From Achatina immaculata (lineage: Eukaryota; Mollusca; Gastropoda; Stylommatophora; Achatinidae), in assembly GCA_009760885.1 (NCBI GenBank), contig CM019710.1:634471-698470 (forward strand): a DNA stretch of 64,000 nucleotides, given 5' to 3'. Numbering within the stretch: position 1 is the stretch's first letter; each line of letters opens with the position of its first letter. This document shows positions 42,347 through 53,773 of the stretch, piece by piece. Below the pieces are notes generated by a model. It searched no databases. It had not been told where the DNA came from and saw nothing but the letters and a program-made list of their open reading frames with translations. The position numbers were made by a program, and so were the translations under genes.

Positions 42347-42375
<29 letters not shown>

Positions 42376-42540
42376 GAGAAAGCAATTTTTTTATGTATAC
42401 TTGTATGTGTGTGTGGGCGTGTGAGCTATTTTATTAGGTTAATTACTTCTTTCCTTTACTTTGAATGTAATAGTATAATCTTTCACTCTTTTGATATGTT
42501 TTTTTTTCCTAATGTAATTTGTAAATTTGTATTGAATCGA

Positions 42541-42645
42541 GTGTGTGGGAAGAATGAAAGATGGAGTGATGAAGGAAAGAATGTTAGACGGGCCTGCGTG
42601 CCCGATTCTTTACCCTTTACAAATAATGATAATTTATTCATTCAT
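42541..42645 (+). mobile_element. Second LINE-G 3' end with (ATTC)n tail (unit 1)
   Basis: Gaaagaatgttagacgggcc, tgcgtgcccgattctttacc and cattcattc; the AATAAA position reads aataat. Confidence 0.8.
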
Positions 42646-42710
42646 TCTCTCTTTCCCTCCCCCTATCTCTGTATATTTCTCTCTCTCTGTCTCTATTTCT
42701 CTCGGTCTCT

Positions 42711-42964
42711 CCATAGCAAATGCCGTTGGGGATGAAGAGTTAGAGACCTCATTATGCTGGGCCATCAGCGTATGAGGTAGGGTGGCCAGTTCCTTTCCTC
42801 GCTGCCTTTCCTTCCAAGATTTTCTCTGGTGCCCATTTTACGAGGCTGGGTCGACATCGGGGCCGTATTGGTCGGAAAACAAATCGCGCTCAGCTGGGGA
42901 TTCGAACCCTCGACCATTCGGTTGCTAGACGAGTGCTCTAACCACTACGCTAGCCCGTCCCACT
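42711..42964 (-). mobile_element. tRNA-derived SINE in duplication unit 2
   Basis: Copy of the SINE at 40994-41247, with intact A- and B-box-like motifs. Confidence 0.88.
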
Positions 42965-43283
42965 ATGCAGAGACCACTACAATGTTTGGCAATACGTTAT
43001 TTACATCTCCTTAATAGCTAATATTTTAAAGTGATTTCCCCTTTTGTTAAATAGTTGAAAATACTCTGTCCACATTTCTTCAAGGGAAAATAACAAAAGA
43101 ATATGTTTGACAACCAAAAAAAAAAAAACATTTAGCAGAATGAGGAAGATCCTTACATCAAAACAAATATCACAGCAACTGAGGTTACTTATCGTAAAAT
43201 GCTACATATATTCAATAACACAATAATTAGTGTATAAGTATACAACTATACGCGAAGAAATGCAGTAAAGCTGTGATACCAGA

Positions 43284-43433
43284 ATGTATAAAATAGGAAA
43301 AAAGTAGGAGCAGCTTTATTATATATTTCTTCGTCCTGTATGCTTTTGTATGATTAAGGCTCACGCCGAAACATCACAACTTTGTAATCGTTAAGTAATA
43401 AAGCTGCTCCTACTTTTTTCCTATTTTATACAT
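43284..43433. mobile_element. Foldback element with perfect 38-bp inverted arms (unit 2)
   Basis: Arms at 43284-43321 and 43396-43433. The centre reads aaggctcacgccgaaacatc, so it keeps bases lost in unit 1 (aaagctcacgccaaaacgtc) and vice versa. Each unit has its own mutations. Confidence 0.93.
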
Positions 43434-43445
43434 ATATTCAATATT

Positions 43446-43880
43446 CTTTTATGATGTTGAAGTCTGGACCTTGAGTAAGACAAGAGAAAAGAAAATCGAT
43501 GCCCTTGAAATGTGGACTCACAGAAGAATAGGGCGTATTCCATGGACAGAAAAGAAGACAAACAACGAAATGCTAAACCAGCTAGAAGTAACAAGAGAAA
43601 TATTGAACATCATAAAAAACAAGATAGCTAAGATAGTTTGGGCATGTCAATAGCATTATACTATGCTGAAGACCCTTCTTGAGTGCAAATCTAAGGGAAA
43701 AGAACAAGAGGACAGCAGCGATATAGATGAGTGGACAGCGTCAAGAGAAGGACAGGGACAGGCTCGACCGAGTGTTCTACGAAGACAAGAAACAGAGCAG
43801 AGTGGAGATCCATTGCAGATAACCTTCCGTAGGAAGTAGGCACGAAGCGATGATGATGATGATGATGATAATGATGATGT
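43446..43880 (+). pseudogene. LINE-H C-terminal fragment (unit 2)
   Basis: Nearly identical to 41730-42160; one visible change is EKKIDALEM for EKKIEALEM. Same stop after VWACQ. Confidence 0.85.
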
Positions 43881-43984
43881 TGATGATGATGGTTGTAACG
43901 AATCTGTCAAAATCCTTCCTGTAAATCTGAAAACCGCAGAAGCCTCTCTGTCTCTCTGTCTCTCTCTTTCTATCTCTCTCTATT

Positions 43985-44070
43985 TCTCAAAGGGCAGAAT
44001 GTCAGACGGGCCTGCGTGCCCAATTCTTAACCCTTTTGAAATAAAGATCAATCAATCAATCAATCAATCA

Positions 44071-44075
<5 letters not shown>
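43985..44075 (+). mobile_element. LINE-G 3' end (unit 2)
   Basis: Duplicate of 42250-42346 with AATAAA and (AATC)n. Confidence 0.85.
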
Positions 44076-44102
<27 letters not shown>

Positions 44103-44266
44103 GAGAAAGCAATTTTTTTATGTATACTTGTATGTGTGTGTGGGCGTGTGAGCTATTTTATTAGGTTAATTACTTCTTTCCTTTACTTTGAATGTAATAG
44201 TGTAATCTTTCACTCTTTTGATATGTTTTTTTTCCTAATGTAATTTGTAAATTTGTATTGAATCGA

Positions 44267-44372
44267 GTGTGTGGGAAGAATGAAAGATGGAGTGATGAAG
44301 GAAAGAATGTTAGACGGGCCTGCGTGCCCGATTCTTTACCCTTTACAAATAATGATAATTTATTCATTCATT
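44267..44372 (+). mobile_element. Second LINE-G 3' end (unit 2)
   Basis: Duplicate of 42541-42645 with a cattcattc tail. Confidence 0.8.
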
Positions 44373-44575
44373 CTCTCTTTCCCTCCCCCTATCTCTGTAT
44401 ATTTCTCTCTCTCTGTCTCTATTTCTCTCGGTCTCTCTTTCTCCCTCTCTGTGTCTTTGTCTGTCTCTTTCTCTCTCTCTCTCTCTTTCTCTGTTTCTCC
44501 TCTCATTCTCTCTCTCCGCCTCTTGATCTCTCTCTTTCTCTCTCTCTCTCTCTGCCTGTCTCTCTCATAACCACC
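44373..44575. repeat. CT-rich simple sequence
   Basis: Tctctct/tctgtct DNA spanning the end of duplication unit 2. Confidence 0.9.
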
Positions 44576-44629
44576 CACACACATACACACTCATGTTTGT
44601 CCTCATCTCAGAGTTCCCAAAGTTCTGAA

Positions 44630-45365
44630 GAACATAATATACTGTCTGCTGTAAACAGACATACTTCTAGCAACAACATACACTTTAATATACCTCTAGC
44701 AATAATATACATTTTAATATACATCTAGCAATAATATACACTTTAATATACCTCTAGCAATAGCATACACTTTAATATACATCTAGCAATAATATACATT
44801 TTAATATACCTCTAGCAATAATATACACTTTTATATACCTCTAGCAATATTATACACTTTAATATACCTCTAGCAATAATATACACTTTAATGTACCTCT
44901 AGAAATAATATACACTTTAATATACCTCTAGCAATAATATACACTTTAATATACTTCTAGCAATAATATACACTTTAATGTACCTCTAGCAATAATATAC
45001 ACTTTAATATACCTCTAGCAATAGCATACACTTCAACATACATCTAGCAATAACATACACTTCAATATACATCTAGCATTGGCATATACTTCAATATACA
45101 TCTAGCAATAACATACACTTTAATACACCTTTAGCAATAACATACACTTCAACATACATCTGGCAATAACATACGTTTCAATATACCTCTAGCAATAATA
45201 TACACTTCAACATACATCCAGTAATAGCATCCACTTCAACATACTTCCAGTAATAGCATCCACTTCAACATACTTCCAGTAATAGCATCCACTTCAACAT
45301 ACATCCAGTAATAACATACACTTCAACATACATCCAGTAATAACATACACCTCAAAATATATCCA
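44630..45365. repeat. 29-bp minisatellite, about 25 copies
   Basis: The unit is aatatacctctagcaataat plus atacacttt. The right third has drifted to acttcaacatacatccagta-type units. Confidence 0.94.
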
Positions 45366-45570
45366 CATACCGGCCGAGATGAGAAGAGTTCTTTGTTTGC
45401 CTTCACCTGTTGTGTCGTGGTGGTTTTCAGTTCATATGTGTTTACGTTCATACATATGGTTTTTGGTGTGTAAGAACTCCGATAATGTAATGTGATGTTC
45501 ATGTGTTCATAAACATTAAAGAGTGAGTACCTTATGCTACAGGTGCCAGTCGGATATGACTGTACCGAGA
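45366..45570. other. No recognisable feature
   Basis: Short unique gap between two arrays. Confidence 0.5.
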
Positions 45571-47000
45571 ACGTTTTTTGTAGTGGCTGAGTGTTCTATC
45601 TATTTTTTGTAGTGGCTGAGTGTTCTATCTATTTTTTGTAGTGGCTGAGTGTTCTATCCATTTTTCTGTGATGGCTGAGTGCTCTATCCAGTCTGTGTAG
45701 TGGCTGAGTGTTCTATCCATTTTTCTGTGATGGCTGAGTGCTCTATCCAGTCTGTGTAGTGGCTGAGTGTTCTATCCATTTTTCTGTGATGGCTGAGTGC
45801 TCTATCCAGTCTGTGTAGTGGCTGAGTGTTCTATCCATTTTTCTGTGATGGCTGAGTGCTCTATCCAGTCTGTGTAGTGGCTGAGTGTTCTATCCATTTT
45901 TCTGTGATGGCTGAGTGCTCTATCCAGTCTGTGTAGTGGCTGAGTGTTCTATCCATTTTTCTGTGATGGCTGAGTGCTCTATCCAGTCTGTGTAGTGGCT
46001 GAGTGTTCTATCCATTTTTCTGTGATGGCTGAGTGCTCTATCCAGTCTGTGTAGTGGCTGAGTGTTCTATCCATTTTTCTGTGATGGCTGAGTGCTCTAT
46101 CCAGTCTGTGTAGTGGCTGAGTGTTCTATCCATTTTTCTGTGATGGCTGAGTGCTCTATCCAGTCTGTGTAGTGGCTGGGTGTTCTATCCATTTTTTTTG
46201 GGGGGGATGGCTGAGTGTACCGTTCATTTTTGTGGTTGCTGAGTGTTCTATCCATTTTTTGTGGTTGCTGAGTGTTCTATCCATTTTTTGTGGTTGCTGA
46301 GTGTTCTATCCATTTTTTGTCGTTACTAAGTGTTCTGTCCATTTTTTGTCGTTACTGAGTGTTCTGTCCATTTTTTGTGGTTACTGAGTGTTCTGTCCAT
46401 TTTTTATGGTTAATGAGTGTTCTGTCCATTTTTTGTGGTTAATAAGTGTTCTGTCCATTTTTTGTGGTTAATAAGTGTTCTGTCCATTTTTTGTGGTTAC
46501 TGAGTGTTCTGTCCATTTTTTATGGTTACTGAGTCTTCTGTCCATTTTTTATGGTTAATGAGTGTTCTGTCCATTTTTTGTGGTTAATAAGTTTTCTGTC
46601 CATTTTTTATGGTTACTGAGTCTTCTGTCCATTTTTTATGGTTAATGAGTGTTCTGTCCATTTTTTGTGGTTAATAAGTGTTCTGTCCATTTTTTATGGT
46701 TACTGAGTGTTCTGTCCATTTTTTATGGTTACTGAGTGTTCTGTCCATTTTTTATGGTTACTGAGTGTTCTGTCCATTTTTTGTGGTTACTGAGTGTTCT
46801 GTCCATTTTTTGTGGTTAATAAGTGTTCTGTCCATTTTTTATGGTTACTGAGTGTTCTGTCCATTTTTTGTGGTTACTGAGTGTTCTGTCCATTTTTTAT
46901 GGTTACTGAGTGTTCTGTCCATTTTTTGTGATTAATGAGTGTTCTGTCCATTTTTTGTGGTTAATGAGTGTTCTGTCCATTTTATTTGTGGTAGCTGAAT
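45571..47000. repeat. 29/59-bp satellite with monomer-dimer-monomer layout
   Basis: 45571-45655 has about 28-bp monomers (gtagtggctgagtgttctat plus ctattttttt-like). 45656-46190 has nine near-identical 59-bp dimers built of gtgatggctgagtgctctat plus ccagtctgt and gtagtggctgagtgttctat plus ccatttttct. From 46230 to 47000 diverged 29-bp monomers (ggttactgagtgttctgtcc plus attttttgt) return. All share the core ctgagtgttct. Confidence 0.95.
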
Positions 47001-47114
47001 GTTCTATCTGTTCTTTTGACAGAACCCGTCTTAGTAACAGGAGAACAGTTCATCCATGTACCGAGATTCAGTTCGTTCTTACCTCGTGTCTTGTAGCTTA
47101 ATATGTATAGATTT

Positions 47115-47455
47115 GGGTTGATGGAAGTGATGGTTATGGGTGGGACTGATGGAATTGATGGTTATGGGTGAGACTGATGGAATTGATGGTGGTGGGTGGA
47201 ACTGATAGAATTTATGGTTGTGGGTGAGGCTTGTGGAATTGATGGTTGTGGGTGAGGCTTATGGAATTGATGGTTGTGGGTGAGGCTTATGGAATTGATG
47301 ATTGTGGGTGAGGCTTATGGAATTGATGGTTGTGGGTGAGGCTTATGGAATTGATGATTGTGGGTGGGACTGATAGAATTTATAGTTGTGGGTAGGGCTT
47401 TTGGAATTTATGGTTGTGGGTGGGGCTTTTTGAATTTATGGTTATGGGTTGTGCA
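47115..47455. repeat. 28-bp minisatellite, about 12 copies
   Basis: The unit is ggaattgatggttgtgggtg plus aggcttat. Confidence 0.94.
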
Positions 47456-47514
47456 TGGATCTTGCTGCTCGTCCACGTGATCTTTTATTAAGATATTCTT
47501 CATCAAAATACGAG

Positions 47515-47600
47515 GAGAAAACGAAACAGAAGAAGAAGATAAAAAAGAAGAAGAAGATGATGATGATTATGATGATGATGGATGATGGATGATGATGATA

Positions 47601-47632
<32 letters not shown>

Positions 47633-47885
47633 GGTGGTGGTGTGGTGGTGGTGGTGGTGGTGGTGGTGGTGGTGGTGATGAATTTGAAAAGAAAAAAAAA
47701 GAAGAAGAAATAGAAAAAGATCAGAAAGAAAAAGAAAAGAGGAATAAGACAATGAAAATAAGAAGAAATAGAAGATGAAGGGGAAGATGAAAAAAATAAA
47801 ACAAGAAGACAATAAAGGGAAGTAGAAAACAATGAGAAGAAGGAGAGAAAAAAGAAGAGGAAGAAGACAGAGGGAAAATAATAAT
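47515..47885. repeat. GAA/GAT/GGT microsatellite cluster
   Basis: Gaagaagaag, gatgatgat and a (TGG)n run at 47614-47675, then gaaaaagaag-rich DNA. Thr/Pro/His/Ser homopolymer frames on the minus strand are artefacts. Confidence 0.92.
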
Positions 47886-47889
47886 AAGA

Positions 47890-48635
47890 AGGTATAGAGC
47901 TCCTAAAAGAGGAAGGATGAAACTAAAGCTGTCGATATCGTCATACGGGCTGTTCAAGTATGATTCAGGTGATGACCACTCGACGCTTTCTTATTCTTAC
48001 ACGTGGCAAGACACTCATACAGCAGGTGCTGATCTGCGGTGCCAAAAGTGCGCACATATCAGCTCTATCTGTTCCTGGCTTTGTTCAACATGTGCTGAAC
48101 CTTCTGATATCTGTAGATAATCGTCCGAGCAAGGAGCAGGTAGCATTCTTCTGTAGCACTGCATGCTCTTTCCCGCTATTCCTCCCCCTTGTGTCTGACA
48201 TTGATTAGTGTCTTGGTTTTCTTGTGTCTACCACTAGTTCCTGTTTTAGATCTTTCACACTTTTTTCTTGCCAGAGTGCCAGGTCCTGCGTTCCAAGATG
48301 TATGATAATGGTAAATATTTAATGTAAAAAAAGAGCAAGATAAAAGCAACAAAGTACAGGCAAGAAACAGCTTAGCATGTGAAAACAAGAAAGACAGAAA
48401 AAAAAAGAGCACGATGGAGATGTATATCCTGGCCGTCTTCGCAGGTAAATGGCACATGATGATAATGTCGGGGATTGAGTCCACTGTATCATAAAAACTT
48501 TGACAGCTCTTCCCTGGCCGTATTTAGTTAGATGTCTAGGTTTCTTGTCACAAGTAACAATGAGAATAAATAAGTGCTAGAGCTTGGATATAAAGCGAGA
48601 AGTGGAGTCTCATTGCGTGATCACTTTGTGAGTTA
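47890..48635. other. No gene called; possible LINE-I scrap at 48370-48475
   Basis: Two plus-strand frames at 47917-48208 have balanced composition, but no motif I can name. Their minus strand has a weak GTADQHLLYECLAT phrase reminiscent of LINE tails. The end cgcaggtaaatggcacatga plus tgataatg at 48450 resembles the LINE-I terminus. Confidence 0.4.
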
Positions 48636-49168
48636 AATAAAAAGAAGACGTGCTCAGACCAAGTCAGCATTCCAGAAAATGAGAAACATCTTGTGCAACA
48701 GATCCATATCAATGGAAACAAGATTCCGATTACTCAAATGTTACATAAAGCAAATGTTTTATGGATGTGAAGCATGGTCCATGAATCAGAGAGTACAGCG
48801 AGAAATGGAGGCCATGGAAATATGGTTCATAAGAAGGATGTTGAAGGGTACCATGGACAGCTAAGAAGACCAACGAAGAAGTCTTAGGAGAGGCTGGAGT
48901 TAAAAGGCAAATTACAGCAAAGATCAGAGGCAGACAAGCGAGATTTGTAGGGCATTTTCTGAGAAGAGGAACATTGGAACACATTGTGGCAACTGGAAAA
49001 ATTGAGGGACGAAGTGGCAGAGGATGACAGAGAGAGAAGTTACGGGATGGGCTGTCAGTGTGGCTAGGAAGAAAGTCACCGGCGGATCTCATAATCATGT
49101 CTAAAGACAGGGAAATGTGGAGAGAAATGATCGCCTACGCCACACGGTACGGCACTTGATTGATTGAA
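48636..49168 (+). pseudogene. LINE-B, longer copy with 10-bp TSD
   Basis: The frame reads SAFQKMRNILCNRSISMETR, CYIKQMFYGCEAWSMNQRVQ, EAMEIWFIRRMLKGTMDS and stop; after a frameshift, KTNEEVLGEAGVKRQI, FVGHFLRRGTLEHIVATGKI, a stop in GRG-stop-QREK, SPADLIIMSKDREMWREM and the ATRYGT end. The tail is TTGATTGATTGAA. Ttgtgagtta lies at 48626-48635 and 49169-49178. Confidence 0.9.
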
Positions 49169-49252
49169 TTGTGAGTTAGAATCCATAACACTTCAGCGTG
49201 AGAGCATTGAACTTGGAACCTTGTTCGTCTAACCTTGACATGCATTTACTAG

Positions 49253-49870
49253 ATTCAAAGTCTTACTCCGACGTCATTGCATTCAGGACAGCTCCACATA
49301 TGCTTCACCGCAAACCGCAGCATCCATCCAAGAGTATGTTTGCTAACAGTCACCATCAAGTGTTGGTTCTTTACGATGTGTTTTCTGCCACACAGTTCAG
49401 GTTTCCTACCAGCACCCTTAGCTTGTCCCAGCTCCAGCAATCTCTTCACAACTACATTTTCCCGCAGTCTTTCCAGTACGGCAGATTTTAGCCTGTCGAG
49501 CTAAAGGTAGTCTGCCACATCATCGCCATGTACTCCGACATACCCTGGACAGTAAAGCCACGTTAGGCTTCTCACAGTTGACCGGCTTAACAGACGAGCC
49601 CGTTCTTTTCAAAGCAATTTCTACGCAGTCTTACGAAGCGTACTCCTTGAATCCGTCACAACGACGCCATGAACTACATCACGGGCAGCTATCCATTCCA
49701 TTGTCGCCGACATAGCCTCACTTTCCATTCTCATACTTGATGCAGTGACTTCAGATGCTCTTGAGCCCTGTGCCACGACTCTTGCATTGCGGTAGACAAC
49801 AGACCCCCAACCACTGTTGGCCCCACTGTTCGGTGATATTAAGCCATCTGTATATATTACCGAGTTGAAA
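49253..49870 (-). pseudogene. RNase H domain of a LINE, decayed
   Basis: The minus strand reads SVIYTDGLISPNSGANSGWG, SSMRMESEAMSATMEWIAAR and VVVTDSRSTLRKTA, which place the Asp-Glu-Asp triad of RNase H1-type folds. After stops and a frameshift it continues WLYCPGYVGVHGDDVADYL (normally CPGHxGxxGNxxAD, so His is replaced by Tyr here), then KRLLELGQAKGAGRKPELCG, SKHTLGWMLRFAVKHMWSCP and an ECNDV end. The triad is intact but stops prevent expression. The RT part is absent. Confidence 0.82.
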
Positions 49871-50130
49871 GATGTATATCTTTCGTTCTAAAACAGCACT
49901 GGCAGTGTTGGTAGCTCTAGCGCGTGTGATACATGACTTAATGCTCAGAGCGATGTTCAGCCAAAGTGTAAATGAAAAGAAGATTAGCGCTTGTGTAACC
50001 CAATCAATAGTCTTAATTATAAAGCATCTTGCCTTCGGTGTCTTTCTTACAAAATTTATCATCAAAATTTATCCTGACAGAGCATGGCAATTAATTCAGG
50101 AGTGTAAGAGTTAAGAGACGGTCTACGCCA
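49871..50130. other. No recognisable feature
   Basis: The 80-residue frame starting at 49872 is unsupported; part may be upstream sequence of the RNase H element. Confidence 0.4.
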
Positions 50131-50580
50131 GTGTTTCTCAACGTGGGGCGTAAGCCCAACAGGGGGCAATTTGAATATTTTGGTAAAGGTAATCCTGTCA
50201 TGCTTTAGAAACACATAGGGATATGGTGTTAGTGCCCATATTTTCCTTGACCTGTCAGCACAGTAGAGAGTGATATGGTCAGTATCATGCCTGGCCGCCT
50301 TTCCTTCCCCAACTCCAGAAGAAGTCGGGTATCCATTTCTTACTCCTGGGTGACTGGGATACCTCCGGCCGGATTCGAACCCCCGACCTTCGCCATGAGA
50401 GAACAGTGCACTAACTACTTCGGCAATCAGACAGGTAATTATAATATATTTATATTACTTTTTTAAAACTTGCTTTACTGTTATGCTGCAGGGGTTGGGA
50501 TTAGAGGGAGGGGGGCATCACAATATATGAGACGTTAAAGTGGCACATGATCTAAAAAAAAAAAGGTTGGGGAACACTGA
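50131..50580. mobile_element. Non-autonomous hAT-like element
   Basis: The left end cagtgtttctcaacgtgggg and the right end ggttggggaacactg are imperfect inverted repeats of the hAT type (CAGTGnTTCnCAACC). Between them, apart from an inserted SINE, lies about 190 bp of G-rich non-coding DNA. The expected 8-bp target duplication is not visible (gtctacgc against atgtagat), so the copy is old or the call partly wrong. Confidence 0.65.
50180..50437 (-). mobile_element. tRNA-derived SINE nested in the hAT-like element
   Basis: It closely matches 40007-40270, including gccggattcgaacccccgac (B-box complement) and catgagagaacagtgcacta. The 3' end (ggtaaaggtaatcctgtcat on plus) faces left. Confidence 0.92.
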
Positions 50581-51055
50581 TGTAGATGTATCATCTGACT
50601 TGAACAACAGCCAGACCACCTTTGTACGGTGAGAGAGCGTCTCTGTTTGCTACCTTGCGTTATTTTCTTTCACAGCCTACGTGCCTGGCCTATGTTCAAG
50701 GGGGTTAAGATATCATGTTGGCTTGAAAGACTGCGCGTTTGATTAAATGCCTTTTTCCCCCCACATTCATCACTGACTTTTATTGGTCAAGAGAACGCAG
50801 TCTAACCACAAATTAGTGGCTCTGTAAAGACGAAGCCAATCAAAGGCGCAGCAAATATGGCGAAGCTGCATGCTATTCTGGACTAATCTGGCAGTTGGTG
50901 TCCTTTGCTTCAGCGAATATTTCACTTTATGGTTTCAGAGAGCGCGAAGAATGTGTGATGAACGATGGCGACTGTAAAACTGAAACGTCTAAGAACGTTT
51001 ATGTTTACTGGGGGCGATAAAAGAGTTTTCATTTTATGCTGTTCTGTGGCAGATT
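50581..51055. other. No gene seen
   Basis: No convincing frame or repeat. Confidence 0.5.
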
Positions 51056-51378
51056 TTACGATCAACACATCATAGGGGGTGGATTTCTTCATCGGGGGTG
51101 GATTCCTTCATAGGGGGTTGGATTCCTTCATAGGGGAGTGAATTCCTTCATAGGGGGTGGATTCCTTCATAGGGGGTGGGGGGGTGGATTCCTTCATAGG
51201 GGGTTGGATTCATTCATAGTGGGTTGGATTCCTTCATAGGGGGTTGGATTCCTTCACAGGAGGGTGGATTGCTTCATGGGGGGGGGGGGTGGATTGCTTC
51301 ATAGGGGGTTTGATTCCTTTATAGGGGGGTGGATTCCTTCATTGGGGGTGGATTCCTTCATAGGGGGTGGATTCCTTT
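51056..51378. repeat. 19-21-bp minisatellite, about 16 copies
   Basis: The unit is ggattccttcataggggg plus t or gt, with G tracts of varying length. Confidence 0.94.
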
Positions 51379-51459
51379 GAAAATTGTTTTGTATCCTTTT
51401 TCTTGTAAAAAAAAAGAAAACGTGTAATTTTAATCATCAGTGGCCTCTTTGGTAGTGAA

Positions 51460-51461
51460 AC

Positions 51462-51496
<35 letters not shown>

Positions 51497-51655
51497 CATT
51501 AAATGCCCATGGCACATAGGGCTTTCGCAAAGGTTTCCCCACAGGCGCCTATCCTTCGCCTTTTATCCCCGCGCTATTGCTCAGGTCAACCCTCAGCATG
51601 CCCTCTGTTCTCATATCTCCTGTGGTCTGCCCCTACTCCAACTCCCTGCAGTGAC
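51460..51655 (-). pseudogene. LINE-D 3' fragment with (GA)n tail
   Basis: On the minus strand the tail is (GA)n (CT run at 51463-51495) preceded by the LINE-D end: a KAKDRRLWGNLCESPMCHG-like reading and SRGRPQEI-like residues further up. Frames are broken. Confidence 0.78.
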
Positions 51656-51764
51656 CGAGACAGACACCACCCGCGAATATAGGACAGAAAACATTTTGAT
51701 AACGGTTTTGGAATGTCCACACATGTGCCACACATGGCTCTACGAGGTGACCCAGTGATGGATG

Positions 51765-52115
51765 AGAGCATTTGTTATGACGCATTTTGTAAGTAGTCAC
51801 AGCTCAACATACAAAACCATCCAAGAACACGAACATGTCACGGTGATATTTTACCACAGCTCAGGAACTACCTCTACACTGAAGAACGGGTCCAAGCATG
51901 TGCAGCTCCAAGATCTCACTTTTATACTCCATGTTTCTCAGCACTCGTGTAGACATATAATTACCTTTCATACTTTCATACGTCCGTTAACTGGCTTCTA
52001 CACACCAGTTCTTTCTTCAAGGGACCCACCACAAACCCTCTCCAGGGACCAAGTTCAACAACAGGTCGATCACATAACCAACGTTCACATCGTCACTAGC
52101 TTAAATTTGTATTGT
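51765..52115 (+). repeat. Dispersed repeat U, compact copy
   Basis: Agctcaacatacaaaaccat, gaagaacgggtccaagcatg, agatctcacttttatactcc, cttctacacaccagttcttt and cacataaccaacgttcacat parallel the copy at 25.7-26.8 kb. The centre is present once, so this shows the pre-expansion state. Confidence 0.82.
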
Positions 52116-52364
52116 AGTGAGACCTGAAATAGCTAAGACACGCCCAATATCCCATATACTGTTACAAGTGAAATAGTTGTACTCTAACTAGAAGATCACA
52201 GTCTCCAACAACTGCGACTATTAGAGAAGATTTTGTGTTCTCGCTATTCCACTTAATGAAAAGACGCTTAGTTGGAAGGGGCAGGTATAAAGATAAAGCG
52301 CCCGGACTTACGTCCTTGGCTTTCTTTCTTGGTCTCATTTTACGCCAGATTTTATACCGAGACT
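52116..52364. other. No recognisable feature
   Basis: No supported feature. Confidence 0.45.
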
Positions 52365-53719
52365 AGCTGAGCACCCGACGTTGTCCGGGTATTTATTTAT
52401 CCCAATCACGAAAGCTGTATTTATTTCAGCAACATTCTAGATGGTTCTACAAAGTTCTATTCATTTCTACAACCTTCTAGACAGTTCTGAAGAGTCTAGA
52501 TTGTTCTACAGAATTCAGTTCTATTGGACTAAACTTGGGCTTAAGTGTCATCATCAGGACTGTCACCAGTTAGCTTAGCGACTCCGGACACTCTGGACTC
52601 GACACTGATCTCGGTTAATTGGAGATTTTATTTCTGACCCCCAGCCCTCCCCCCTCCACCCCACATGCCGATGTGGACTGAGTTTGGATTTAAACGGCAT
52701 CGGGAATGTCACTATTAATTATAACTACATGGAAAACTTTTGATTCGACAATAATATCGGTCATTTTTTTTATTATTTGTACATGTCACCCCATTCCACC
52801 CCCACCCCCCCCCCCCCCAGCTGACGGAAGTTGAATTTGACTTAAACGGCGTCGGGAGTGTCTCTGTTCATTTCTGCGACACAGAAAACTATGCATTCGA
52901 CACTAATATCGGTCGTTCGCTTTTATTTGTACATGTAACCCCTATCCCACTCGAACCCATAGACCCCCAAAAGCAGATGGGGATTGAACTTGGACTTAAA
53001 CAGCATCGGGAATGTCCCTATTAATCTTAGGGACCCCGAAAACTATGGTTTCGACACTAATATCGGTCATTTTCGATGCATGGTACATTCCACCCCTTTC
53101 CCACCCCCAGCCCGAGGCCCCCCCTCCCCCACAAGGCGATAGGGGCTGAACTTGGACTTAAACGGCATCGGGAATTCATCTCAGAGATCCAAAAACTATG
53201 GATTCGACACTAATATCGGTCGCTTTCGATTATTTGTAAATGTCACCCCCACCCCCACCGCTAGCCCACTCCATGTGGTTGGTGGCTGATCACTCAATGT
53301 ATGAGCGCACTCTGTTATGAAATATACACTGATCATTTTCTAAATGGACGCTGAGGTGAACAACAGTAGGGTGTCTTTCGTGAATCAGAAATCTTCTCCG
53401 TGTATGTTTCTTGTTATCAATGCCAAAGGTTCGGCACCTCAGCAGATATAACGTCATCGATTTGTGTGTGCTGATCTTTGTCCGTACGACCGACAATCCA
53501 AAGCAGGCATAAATGTAACGGGAGTTACTTCCCATCGTTCAGTGGGGTATTGTTTGCATCGATCGAAGCCCCACCACCCAGGTTCCCCAGGGGTCCTATG
53601 GATTATCTACCCCCCCCCCCCCATGGTGCATTGTCCAGATTGTAAGTCATCCGTGCAGCAAGTTTGGTTGAAATTTCTCCAGGCGTTCCAGCGTGATGCT
53701 CTAACATACATACACATTC

Positions 53720-53773
<54 letters not shown>

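Larger units (their letters stand above)
40994..42710. repeat. Tandem duplication unit 1 (about 1.72 kb)
   Basis: From ccatagcaaatgccgttggg to ctctcggtctct, this whole block repeats directly at 42711-44436 with only scattered substitutions and short indels. It carries a SINE, a palindromic foldback element, a LINE-H fragment and two LINE-G 3' ends. Confidence 0.95.
42711..44436. repeat. Tandem duplication unit 2 (about 1.73 kb)
   Basis: Direct copy of 40994-42710, offset by 1717 bp at the start and about 1726 bp at the end. Differences include tacacgaag/tacgcgaag, ggcagtacg/ggcaatacg, and microsatellite lengths. Confidence 0.95.

Noticed and set aside
47503..47832. Thr/Pro/His-rich protein
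   Set aside because: Translation of TGG/GAT microsatellites, open in two frames.
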